Shown here one piece after another: positions 31,684 to 42,347 of a stretch of 42,469 nucleotides of DNA. The notes below the pieces were generated by a model that worked only from the letters and a program-made list of their open reading frames with translations, was not told the DNA's origin and did no database searches. The stretch is from Reticulitermes lucifugus (taxonomy: Eukaryota; Arthropoda; Insecta; Blattodea; Rhinotermitidae), in assembly GCA_026260175.1 (NCBI GenBank), contig JAKCWW010000136.1:168-42636 (forward strand), read 5' to 3'. A program made the translations under genes and the position numbers. Every line of letters starts with the position of its first letter. Positions within the stretch are counted from its first letter, which is position 1.

Positions 31684-32050
31684 TAAAGTGTCAAGAAGTA
31701 AACCGTCAATCACAACAAACTTTTTATTTTTTCATAGATTTTACTGTATTTTACAACATGTTTCGGCCATTTTGGCCATCTTCAGGTAATACAACTGTGT
31801 ACGAAGTAGATGGGAGGAAATTATCAACATAAATTAGTATATAAAGGAATGAGATCTCATTTTCTGCATAACCATACTCATTACTACTATTTTATGTAAA
31901 AAATGAGTTCTTATTCTTTTTATAATACCTTATGTTGATTATTTTCCTCCCACGTAATTCGTACACATTTGTATTACCTGACGATGGTCAAATTGGACGA
32001 AATATGTTGTAAAATACAGAAAATGACGGTTCACTTCTTGACACTTTATG
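31684..32050. mobile_element. Foldback element C, ~360 bp, paired hammerhead-like motifs
   Basis: The left arm runs from TAAAGTGTCAAGAAGT at 31684, the right to ACTTCTTGACACTTTATG at 32050. Matching internal blocks include TGTATTTTACAACAT, the motif, GTAATACAA.TGTGTACGAA, GGGAGGAAA and ATCAACATAA. The left arm has an extra insert of about 37 bases (about 31710-31746) relative to the right. Left motif on the minus strand: CTGAAGATGGCCAAAATGGCC-GAAACATGTTGTA. The right, on plus, is CTGACGATGGTCAAATTGGAC-GAAATATGTTGTA. The central part around 31885 is AT-rich and only loosely paired. Confidence 0.85.
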
Positions 32051-32054
32051 TATT

Positions 32055-33465
32055 ATCACAATGGGGTATGTAGAATAAAGGTTACTAAAATTCTGTTTTA
32101 TTGATATGCCTTGATCATAAACAAATTACCTTATAGATTCCACTACCGTGCAACCTCTATATATCATGTGATATTTGGATATACGTAGTATATCTAAAAT
32201 GCTTGTCCGCAAACAGTTTTCGAGGAACAACAGTCACTTTCGCCTACCGTGGACCCTTAAAACCCTTGTTTAATTAAAAACGAAAAGACACTTCACCAAC
32301 GCATTTTTTATGCCTGTCGGATCATTCGCAGCCGGTCTGGGACCTTTGAAAGAGTGCGACAATCCATGATGAGATGTGTTCAAGAGTGCGTTGATTCAAG
32401 CGGAGGACATGTTGAGCATTTGTTGTGAGCTGTGACTTGATAAACAACAAGACCCCGAAAGTTATTAAATTGGGATGGTGTGCTGTGAATTTATTATGTG
32501 AGTTGGAAGTAAAATATTACGGATTTAAGGTACTTATTGCTTTGAATTAAAAACACTTTTTTGCTGGAAATATGTTTATATTAACATTTTCTTTGTTTTG
32601 ATTTGAAGAACTCACGTTTGAAGTTTGTTCAAGCACTTTAGACACACCCTGGATAAAGTTTAATCTCTTAAATAGAACCCTTCGACTTTCTTTCGGTACA
32701 TATCGCGTATGTTTTTGCACCCAGACCTCTTCTGCCTTATCCGAGCCCGTCGTGTGACGGCCACCGGAAGCTATTTCTCAGATGGGAAGGTGACCGTAAA
32801 GTACATTTTCACTTACCTTCAACTTCACATTTCTTCTCAAACAAGTGTAATTCATGTGAGATGTAATCTTCTGACCAAGGCGACTATGCAGATTACGCCA
32901 TGTTTTCTTAGATCTGTCTCTAACCACAAGATGTCAAATTCCAGAAAAGATTAATCTAAGGTTGTAAGTTATTTTTCCCTCAAAGTAAAAGACTGAGTAG
33001 TTTGGTGCAGCGATAACATTTTAAACTTATTCGGGAGATGCACCATTCCAGCTCCCGCGTTAAGTTTCCGAATCAGTCCTTACTAACCCTGTGACTTGAC
33101 TTGAAGGTATGCAAATAATATAAACCATGCGGTGAGTTCCTTTTAAATCTAACTATATTATATTATAAATAACTGCACGGAGCAGTTGTAAAGAAATTGT
33201 CCACATTTTATGGGACTCAGAAGTTTATTACCCTGTCCACAAGAGTCCGTCACTTTTTCCTGTCCTGAACCAGACAAATCCAATCCAATCCAATCCACAC
33301 CTTCACAGTCTCTTTCTTTAATATGCATTTTAATATAATTGTCCCACTTAATACTGGGTCTTCCAAGTGATCACTATGATGTAATTATGTGTAATAGAGC
33401 GCCTTTGTGTTTAATATCCACACCCCTTATTTTGATCTGCCTGTAATCTTATGAGAATAGCTCTT
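32055..33465. other. Stretch without recognisable genes
   Basis: Contains an (ATCCA)n run at about 33277-33296; the ORF at 32709-32954 is featureless. Confidence 0.45.
33277..33296. repeat. (ATCCA)4 microsatellite
   Basis: Four ATCCA units. Confidence 0.9.
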
Positions 33466-33468
33466 CAT

Positions 33469-33858
33469 TCATTCTGTAGTCTGTCTTACGACTGGTCCGT
33501 AGCCTCTTCCAAAGCGAGTTCTCCACAGGGTGTGATCTAGCCCTTCCTCTTTCAATTACCAGTATCATCTCTTTTCCTTAAGGCCATCCAGTAGATGCTT
33601 ACGCCTTCTTCCTCGTCTTCCCGTCATTTCTATCCTTCCTTCTAACTTTCCTTCAATAACGTGTTTTAGAAGGCTGTTTCTACGCAAGATGCGACCAATC
33701 CAGTTAGCCTTTCTTCTTTTTATTGTATGTAGGATATTCTTCTCCTCCTGGACTCTGTGTAGTACTTCATTTCTCACACGATCGGTCCAACTGATCTTCT
33801 CCATTCTTCTCCAACACCACAATTCAAAACTTTCCAGGTATTTCTGATCTACTTTCCG
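33469..33858 (-). pseudogene. LINE ORF2 C-terminal end with two in-frame stops
   Basis: The minus-strand frame contains KVDQKYLESFELWCWRRMEK, ISWTDRVRNEVLHRVQEEKN, IKRRKANWIGRILRRNSLLK, EGRIEMTGRRGRRRKHLLDG, LKEKR. It then passes a TGA (33565-33567) and, two codons later, a TAA. It continues in the same frame as LKEEGLDHTLWRTRFGRGYG, PVVRQTTE and the normal stop (33469-33471). This is the region downstream of the RT domain in non-LTR retrotransposons, including the W-WRR-IxW block and the R-A-W-IG..LRRN block. The two nonsense codons and missing RT show a truncated dead copy. Residues before KVDQ in the open frame are probably not LINE-derived. The best-preserved of the three copies of this end. 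Confidence 0.85.
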
Positions 33859-33964
33859 AAACTCGATCTGTAAAAAAACAGTAGTGTAACAAGATTGCAA
33901 ATGGCCTTCTCCTTGAAGCAGGCGTAGAAACACACTTTACTGTGCGTTCTTTTCTTTGTAAATA

Positions 33965-34700
33965 TCATGCGGTTTAACGAAACACGCGTAAAAGTAATTT
34001 TGTTTACGCCTGTTGTGAAAAGTAGGGCCTTGTGTAAGCCGCTTTCCACGGAGTTTACAATCAACAGAGTTATGTTCCGATTTCGTATAACAACTTTCGC
34101 CCAAATCGAAAGATAAATGTGGGAAGTGCTGGTAGAAATCCATTTACGCCCTTCAGTAAACTAACGCTTTCATTACGCTGATTTTCGCAGAACTCACAAC
34201 TTAGTAATCTTTTGAGGACATTGTCTTACTGAATTTTGTCCAAATCGGATGAAATATGTAGAGAATGCGGACATTTTATTTATGCCTTTAGGCAAAGCAT
34301 AGCTTTCACTTCGCCGATTTAAAAAAACTTATAATTAAGCAATTGCATTATACAAAAATTTTCTATACCGAATTTTATCTAAATGGGACAAAAAATTTGG
34401 AAAGTAGAATACAGTTTCCTTCACTACCTTTTAAGTAAAGTACTGCTTACATTACGTAGAACTTCATGAAGCATATGATTGAACAACAGCATCAGTTACA
34501 TATTCTGTATCGAATTTCACCCACATAGTTCAAGAAATTTGAAAATTACGGTTATAAATTTGTTAACGCCCTTAGTAAAATATGACAGGCACTGCATAGA
34601 TAGATATTCACGAAACTCATGCTTGCTCGACAACTTAATGTAAAGAAATCATGCACCAAATAGCATGAAAATTCGGCAAACAGCATTCACTGACACTAGG
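33965..34700. repeat. Diverged ~140-bp satellite, about five units
   Basis: The recurring edge TTTACGCC(C)TT.AGTAAA appears at 34003, 34143, 34279, 34421 and 34563, giving steps of 140, 136, 142 and 142 bases. Other blocks recur in register: GAATTTTGTCCAAATCGGATG (about 34235), GAATTTTATCTAAATGGGAC (about 34370), GAATTTCACCCACATAGTTC (about 34512); also CGCTTTCATTACGC against TGCTTACATTACG. Units are strongly diverged, so the array is old. It ends in a GACA/ACGG-rich segment at 34705-34745. Confidence 0.75.
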
Positions 34701-34759
34701 TCACAGACATGGCCACACGGAGGGAGGTACGTGCGTACGGACGTAGTCTTCGCATAAGG

Positions 34760-35485
34760 ATTATTTCTTCGTAAAAGACGCTTACTCTTGTTATTCAGCA
34801 AACCTTTACAGTCTGATGTCAAGCTGAATTATATTTAAACATTCAGCTCGCACCGCGCACAGAAAACATTGTCCTTTTCGATTATAACAACCAATCAGTT
34901 GATGCTGCGTAGAAAAATAATTTCTGATTGTTCTGAGATCCACAAAGAAACTCAGAAATTCATTCTGTGGGCTAAACCTAGATTTTTTAATGCTAAACCT
35001 GGTGGTATATAAAGTAACCACTAGGCATTAAAGATTAATACTATAGGAGCAACTGAAGTAGCACAATAAAAAACACTTAAGTAATCGGCGTTCGTAATTT
35101 TCACCGAATATTTCTATCATGGAAACGTACCTACCCAATTTCTGATGCTGTGTGTGTACGGTGCCGTATTTAGCGTTATAATTTCACTGTTTTCCAGCTG
35201 CACTGCCGCATCCGACCGAATAACCAACTCAATTATTATATTTGTTATTCTGATGACACAGTTGTGCAGTTCACGTTGTGTTTTATAATTGTTACTGCTG
35301 TTCAAACATCAGTTCCATTCCACGTCAATTGAAGAGTTTTATATGTAGCTCTAGATTTGTATACTCGAGAAATATCGAAAATAAAACCGAATTTATGAAT
35401 GTTATGGATAATTAAATTTTTATTAATTTTCTATTAAATAATCAGGAGATTGAAAAATGAAATAACAAAATAATTACTAATTGGT
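34760..35485. other. Stretch without recognisable features
   Basis: AT-rich; no gene recognised. The ORFs at 34806-35021 and 35117-35305 (minus) are featureless. Confidence 0.45.
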
Positions 35486-35490
35486 GTACT

Positions 35491-35537
35491 TCAGCCTGGA
35501 ACGTTTTTACGCATTTAACGGATGCATCCTCAGAGAA
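35491..35537 (-). repeat. Solo hammerhead-like motif, copy 15
   Basis: Minus strand: CTCTGAGGATGCATCCG, loop, AATGCGTAAAAACGTTCC. CTGAGGAT is intact and the 4-bp stem GCAT/ATGC is perfect; CGAAAC has become GTAAAAAC. Confidence 0.55.
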
Positions 35538-35539
35538 TT

Positions 35540-36875
35540 TTACAAGGTTAAGTACCTCTGTTCTGATATTAATTTATTCGAGACACAAATATATTTGTGC
35601 AATAAATACCTGTTTTATTGCCTTTGCATTTACGCTACAAGCGGGAATGTACACTTTTCTCGCAGGATATGGCTGCTTTACTTGTAAATATCAAAATATA
35701 GACCCATATAGTGAATAATATTGTAGAGATAATTGACTATTAAATTATGAAATTACGTTTTACTGCCACGGGTGAAGGAATTAGGAGTGAGTATTCTAAT
35801 TACACCCAAAACTCTCCCATAGTACACGTATATAGCTTTGACAATCGTGGCTACTCTGCATGTTGGTAAGAGTACAGAAATTTGCCAAATATGTTTGATT
35901 CTTCTTTTTCGTTACACCGTGGGATACATGAAACTTAAAAGTATATTTTCTTAAAACATTGAACATTATAGGTATTTTCTCTGAACACTCAGGCTTTTAG
36001 GCATTACTCAGACCCTGAATAACTTCCGTACACGAACCTGACGGAGCCGTCGCTCTGGTATATCCCTACAGATTCTGCCACTTTTACGTACATATGTAGA
36101 CCAATTAAAATATTTCACATGAAAGTTCTAATTTCCAACATGATCAGTATTTTTAATTACGTGTGTACATTATTTTTACAAGTTTCTTTCGAAAGATAAG
36201 TCCGCAAATTTGATTAGAATTGCATGTAAATTGTGGGTTATATTGGGTCGATACATTGCAAAATTAAATTCGCCCCACAAAATCACGTTTAGACCTCCAA
36301 AACAAAACGATTTAAATACTTCAGTAAATCCTGGGTCACTGGAAAATGAAGTATTTAAGGACGAACACAACAGTAATTTTTAATTTGATTCACTTTTGCA
36401 AAGTGTACACTTCTGCTATAATTTGTTTACCTGTTTAATTAAATATTTTAATTTGCTTGCTCCCAGACATTGTTTGAATTCGTTAAATTTAAATTTGATA
36501 ATTCTCCTTAACAATTTGACTGAGATCTCTGTGTGTTTGCAGTTTAATCTGATGTTAAATGGATCACGCAATCTTGTGCTTGGGACTCAGGTCACGTGAA
36601 GTCTGGTTTGGAAGCAGAATGTCAACATTTTTACCAACGTAGCGGCACATAATACTCTTGGAATATGTTAGTTTTTGTGTTACTGGAAACCAATAAATTC
36701 AGTAATAGCATACGACACACGCATACGCAGACAAAGCACACGAAAATAATTGTCTGCTGGTCATTTAAAATTTACATACGTTTCGATTTATTGGGTTTTT
36801 GTGGACAATATTTCAAGTGTATTGGTTATATAGCGTCGAATTGTAGGGTGAATGTGGATGTACGAATTTGGGAAT
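35540..36875. other. Stretch without recognisable features
   Basis: AT-rich; the short ORFs are featureless. It ends in an (ATA)n run. Confidence 0.45.
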
Positions 36876-36876
36876 T

Positions 36877-36907
<31 letters not shown>

Positions 36908-36908
36908 T
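36877..36908. repeat. (ATA)n microsatellite
   Basis: About ten ATA units. Confidence 0.92.
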
Positions 36909-36919
36909 ATAATTTAATT

Positions 36920-37160
36920 TGGCACCACACTACCAAGATTTACACGGCAATTGAAGTTGGAGCTCCACGATTCTTTATCTCGACACTAGATGGTAGTGGG
37001 TGTTCACTTCTTTCTTCGGCTGCTTAGACCTCGGAAAAGGCCCCAGTAACCATTCGATTTGTGGCTGGATGGGACTGACAACCAACCTGGATGTTGTGAA
37101 AAGAGAAAAATCTCTGCTTTCTCTGGGAATCTAAATCCTATTCTCCAGTTCCTTACACCT
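36920..37160 (+). repeat. Interspersed repeat, copy 2 of a pair
   Basis: Directly after the ATA run. The 37065-37140 part matches 21245-21345 (GGCTGGATGG, AGAAAAATCTCTGC, CTGGGAATCTAAATCC). It may be a SINE with the ATA run at one end. Confidence 0.5.
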
Positions 37161-37199
37161 TTCCGTTAGGAAAGCACTCCTGAGTAATGCAAGAAGCAA

Positions 37200-38425
37200 T
37201 CAGTAAATAATTAATCCACAATTCACTTTACAGGCCTCGAAACAAGTAATTAATGCGTAAAATAATAAGACCTTAAAGTAGCATGTATGTAAATGCATTT
37301 TTATATATGTCTATTTGTGTGAGCCGTATTAACCCTTTAAAGCAAACTGGTAACTATATACCACAAGATTTAAGTGATGTGTTTATTCTGTAAAGATTGA
37401 AATAGTGATTATGTATACGCACAATGGGGTGATGATTCCAAAATTTGATTACAAAATTGGATTTAACATTAACGACTCTCAGTTTTGCCCAGACAATATA
37501 TTTACATTTCGTCCATGATCCTCAGAGCAACAGCCATTATTTCTCTGAATAACATTAAACAGGCTATGTATGGAGACACTGCCTTTTCTGTGATGTACGA
37601 ACCGAATTGATAAAAACCATTTACAGGAACTTCATACTGTGTAGGATTTATTTATTTGGCAACGCACTTGTTTGTTGAGGCTATATAGAACGAAAGATAT
37701 ATGATGATTAATAAAAGTAAATTTGAAAGAATATGAAAGGAAGTGGTCTTGGCCTAATTTGAGGTACTCTCCTACATGGATATTTGACTCTGGTACGTCG
37801 AACCGTGAGCACTACCGACCCGACGCAGCGTTCAGTATATGAACTTCACATGTCAGAGTGTTTAGAGTGCATGGCCAAATAAAATAATATAGGATAAAAC
37901 AGAGTAAAATCAGGATTGTGTTAATTAAGACAAGTTGAAGTGCTGAAACTCTGACGAAATCAGAATCGATGCGACGTCACTTTTCTGGTTTCATTTTATG
38001 AATTTTATGACTATAAACGTGGTTACGTACTTGTGGGAGGAGGATGCGTTCTCAGCTTGTACTTACCTTGTCAGTGTTTATTACCTCCTGTCAAACACTG
38101 CTAACCACTATCAGACAGGAGTCGTAAAGGTTCAACAAACCCGCATGGATGTGTGCGGGCGAACCACAAAATTTAATGATCTCAATGTTACGTCTATTAC
38201 AAACGTTGTAATTTTCGGGGGATAACTAGAACTTCTGTGACAAATAGAACGAGGGACAAAATCCACACATTCGTTAACGCACAGGTTCGGTTACATTTGT
38301 GACATGCTTTCCAGCATATGTGAGACTATTTTTATAAATTCTGCTTCTAGTAAATTAGATATGGACTTCATATGTATTCTACGTACTGGAAGACTTCTAG
38401 AAATTCAGTAACGAAGCAGTGTACT
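37200..38425. other. Stretch without recognisable genes
   Basis: The region at 37500-37525 on the minus strand reads CTCTGAGGATCATGGACGAAATG, a possible badly shortened copy of the recurring motif, not counted. The ORF at 37998-38225 is featureless. Confidence 0.4.
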
Positions 38426-38429
38426 GTAT

Positions 38430-38800
38430 AAATATGCGGCAAAACAAGAAAATAACTAAAGAGAAGGCAATAAAAAGTAAAAGAATGAAATGAAAAAGAA
38501 AATAAATAGGATTGGTTAAATAAGTGAATCAATGAGAAACGAAATTATAAACGAAATAACTGAAGAAAGAAAATGATTGATGGGAATCTAACTAAAGCAA
38601 AGAAAGCAACATGAAAGAAAAGGAAAATGAAACAAACACAAGGATAACAAATAAATGAGAGAAATATGTAGAACTATAACGTAAAAGAATTAGGAAAGAA
38701 TACGGAGTGCAGATCCTTAAGAAGAAAATAGAAGCGCAAGGGAAGGAATGAAATAAAATAAGTACAGAAATAGTCGTAAATACAAGGGAAACAATTAGAA
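38430..38800 (+). repeat. 370-bp A/G-rich tract, degenerate GAAA/GAAT tetranucleotide
   Basis: Almost pure A/G on the plus strand with repeated AAAGAAA, GAATGAAAT and AAATGAAA words. Probably a decayed simple repeat. Confidence 0.75.
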
Positions 38801-38804
38801 TTAC

Positions 38805-39595
38805 AATGTAATGGAATTAAATGTAAAATTAGGGTGGATGTGCAAATCGAAAGACAAAGGTAAGGCAGGAAGTAAACAGTAAAAAAGATCGTCGTTATGA
38901 ACAGCTGTAATCCAATTCCCAGGCAACCCCTGCATCCCTGTTGTCGATAACGGCATACTAGACCGTAACGTTTGTCTTTGAATGCTACACTTCACCGGAA
39001 GACAGTCTCTCCTGTATCTGAAAGCAATTTAAGCAACATTCCAAGTCTGCCGCAAACCACGCGTCTAATTCTCTTTCTCTCCTGTAGTTGGAAGGTCTTG
39101 CTGTTTAACGGTTTTGTGGACGAACTGCCTGGCAATTCCCTGCGCTACGCATGTTAACAAGATGTGAGTTAGGGTGATTTATTAATCCAGTTTGTAAGCA
39201 AATTGAATTAGTTCGAGGCTGTGCAACGATCTTCATTTGTTAACCATTGGCCTCCACTTCTCTCGCCCTCTTTTAGTCTGATATTGCTTTTTAGTCCCTA
39301 CAAACGTTTTATTTACCACGGTCGGTAGGACCTGACCATGGGTTCAGAATTGGAGATTTCTGTTCCAGTAGAAGATCATAAAGATGAATATGAACAATTC
39401 GGTACACAAGTTTCGAAAACATTTATTTTATCATTCATCATCTGTTGTTTCAGTTAAAAATGTAAAACACAGCAGTTTAGTGCAGAGGTTACGTTGTGTT
39501 TACAAATCTTATCTACAAAAAAAAAGGAAGGTAAAAGAACAAGTGCGAGGCACAAAAATCGAACCATCTGGGATGTTAAACCGCGTCGACTGGAA
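38805..39595. other. Stretch without recognisable features
   Basis: No supported gene. The ORFs at 38972-39157 and 39384-39700 are featureless, except where they enter the motif copy at 39.6 kb. Confidence 0.45.
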
Positions 39596-39598
39596 AAT

Positions 39599-39646
39599 GT
39601 TTACCGAAGTTACGACGGATCGCAGCGCCTTGTTCATCAGGGTAAA
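39599..39646 (-). repeat. Degenerate hammerhead-like motif, copy 16
   Basis: Minus strand: ACCCTGATGAACAAGG, loop, CCGTCGTAACTTCGG. The CTGATGA half is intact; GAAAC has decayed to GTAAC. The plus-strand pseudo-peptide NVYRSYDGSQRLVHQG follows the VYRRFxG..CLHHQG pattern of the same repeat. Confidence 0.45.
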
Positions 39647-39654
39647 TCCTTGCA

Positions 39655-40875
39655 AGTAAGCGACACTTCATTTGGGGGAAGAAGATGTATCACTTTTTAG
39701 AATGGTCTCTAGATTTTGACAGCTCGTCCTTCTGATAAGAGTTCTGAGAAGCAGTGACTTGAATCAAAGGGCCCGGAAGTGATAAATTTCGTAATTTGGA
39801 AAGAATGTTAGACGGCCTCCACAGCCCTGGGCTTAATTTTGAAAAATTTAAATCTGGAGGCTTACATGAAAAGCATGCATTAGCAACTTGGGATTCGGGA
39901 CATGACAGAGAAAAACCAAGAAATCCTGTGTTTAGATGGTCGGTCGTAAGACGTTCCGTAAGATACCGATTTATATCCAACACTTAGGCAAACAAACGCT
40001 AATATAAAAGTCTACAAATGTTGAAGGGGTGAAGTTTATTGTTTGTCTAAATAATGCTTAAAACTGCGGTTTCTCTCATGACTTATAACTCATTTCTACA
40101 AAGACCAAACGATTAATAGTGTTTAGGTAAATAATCGCTGATCCTTCTGAGAACCATAATAAATCTATAACTGCATTTGGTGGGATAAATGCAGAGGTTT
40201 TGAGTGTTATATCAGTGCTACATATAGGCTAGTTACTACGGTGCTTGCAAGGGTTAACGGTGTCAACACTATCCCTGTAACTCCTTTGATACGAATCAGT
40301 AAAAAGTTTTTTTACTAAACAGAATAAGACCACGGTCTAGATTTAGGCACCCCTGTTTCTTATTAGGCACGTGACGGTTTCTAAGCATGGACCGGAATTT
40401 AGCTTTCTGAGTTTTCAGCTGTTCCAAGCACTCCCTTCATGAAAATTGCTTATCAGGCCCAAATTAATTTCGGATGTGACGTCTTGTTTAATTTACGTCG
40501 TACAGGGCGAGTGATAAGATTCAAAAGGAAGAAGTCGTAGCCAAATTTAATTAATTCTACCACTTTGGGATTTTCGTAAGGGATGTTCTTAAACCGACGA
40601 AAAAAGAACTCAGAGCAGCTTGTCTCTGGTCCAAGATTAGAAACTAATGTCGATAATGCAACAGGAATTCTAAAATCTTGACTGCATAATAAGAAGATAA
40701 CAAAGTTTGATCTTGTGCTCACATTAATTCAGCAAGTGAAAACAATATGCTGTTTATGTTCGGCGTTTTTATGCTTTGAAGATTTCTTTCTTTCTCTTCA
40801 GTTATTGCGAACTGCGTTAAATTAACTTAACAGAGATGACTGGGATATCTGAATATAGGACTATTATGTATTATG
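39655..40875. other. Stretch without recognisable features
   Basis: The ORFs at 39690-39983 and 40453-40722 (minus) are featureless; no repeats named. Confidence 0.45.
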
Positions 40876-40883
40876 ACTGAAAA

Positions 40884-40945
40884 GAGTGGCGTAGGGGGTA
40901 AGGCTTCTGATATGTATTCAATAAATTCTTGGTTGGAAACTATAC
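40884..40945 (+). mobile_element. tRNA-like SINE head fragment
   Basis: GAGTGGCGTAGGGGGTAAGGC is a good box A; a decayed box B, TTGGTTGGAAAC, follows about 33 bases later. No body can be followed. Confidence 0.5.
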
Positions 40946-40949
40946 CGAT

Positions 40950-41515
40950 ACACCTACAATCCTGACAATCAATAATTTCTTGGTTCATGTCAGACCTTTC
41001 GGGAAACGTCTGAGAATGTACACTAAATTAGGTCAGGAGTGCTTCTTTACACATCATTTCTATTTTATTAATGTAAAATTATTTGCCTTTAAGCCTATAT
41101 CCTTAGTTACTAATAGTGTCGTTAAATAAACTAAAAATGCAGTGTGATTAAGGTTTATGCCCTCTGGAATATTTGAAATAATAATTAATTTTGAAGATAT
41201 AAATCCTTTAGATATTTTGTAAGGTACCTTGCGCTGTTGATATGCCCATTGAAAGGTCTATGTAACAGGACACATAAAACGCGAACGTGACCGAACTGTC
41301 CAAAAATGGAGTGCTTTAGACAGTCATTGGAACTGCTTTACAGGCACTATATTTATGTTTTTAGTTAATATTGTGATATTGTGGTGTATGACAACGTGCA
41401 AATAATCTAAGGTCGAAGCAGGATTTATCCTACCAAGCATAGTGTCTAGCTACAACGTAAACGTCATCATATACCATAAGACAGTAATCTTTTGAGCGAC
41501 CATAACTTTCTCAAG
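40950..41515. other. Stretch without recognisable features
   Basis: Nothing recognised. Confidence 0.45.
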
Positions 41516-41516
41516 G

Positions 41517-41640
41517 AGTCTGCTGCGTGGAGTTAGAACCTCTGGTTAATAGGAAATTGCGTTGAGATCCCACCGGGTTGTGCCCCACCCCTGCTTCCCT
41601 GTCCATATGCCTGGTGTGATATACGAGACACTGATCGTTA
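41517..41640 (+). mobile_element. Degenerate tRNA-derived SINE
   Basis: TGCTGCGTGGAGTTAGAACC (box A region), GCGTTGAGATCCCACCGGG (decayed box B), and a tail TGTCCATATGCCTGGTGTG that recalls the family B tail. Confidence 0.45.
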
Positions 41641-41644
41641 TTGG

Positions 41645-42345
41645 AATCCTTTCAGTGTAATTTTCTTTCGGTTAGATTATTCGCCTTTTCTTGAATAGAC
41701 GCAGAGCGCGAAAAGGTGGAACCTTATTTCCTAACAGGGGTGGAAATAGATTATGGGCCTATATAATGCTTTTTAAGTTGAGAATACTGAAGTTTAAATT
41801 CGTGTATCCTCCTCTTTGTTATTTCCTTAGAGTGAGACAGAAACGAGACATTGTGAGTGTTTCTAACAGCATTTTCATGGTAGCATAAAAGGAAGAAAGA
41901 GGCATTACAGTGTGAGGCGGAATTATTCATTTTGTAATTCCGTAACAGAGAAGCTCGGATTTGTTTCTGATAGAAAGAAACTTCAGACAATACATTGGCA
42001 GGGTTTGAAGTGTGAGGAGGAAAAAAATTGCCATTAAGAAAGTGAACATCTTCCTTCTGTTCCATTTTCAAAATCATATTAAACAGAAAAAAAAGACGAA
42101 TAAAATTGGCTGCGTTGAAAGGCTACGTTCAGTCTGTTTGTGTTTCATTGAACGGTGAACGGATTTCGTATTTTGGTTACTGAGAGTGTCTTATTATCCG
42201 ATGTCATGAAATATAATAATTGTGATAAGTATTTACATTTCCTTAGCGTAAACTTGCGCAATATCTGAATATTGCAAACATGCACACACTCTGTAGACTT
42301 CATATGCAGCAAGATACCTTATTCAGTCCATCCGTTATTCACCCT
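41645..42345. other. Stretch without recognisable genes
   Basis: The ORF at 41751-42077 (minus, 108 codons) has no motif. Confidence 0.45.
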
Positions 42346-42347
42346 AG

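Noticed and set aside
37500..37525. CTCTGAGGATCATGGACGAAATG as another motif copy
   Set aside because: Stem and loop are too short to form the structure; could be a deletion derivative or chance.
39384..39659. 91-codon ORF with basic centre
   Set aside because: Its 3' end is the antisense of a motif copy and the rest has no recognisable domain.
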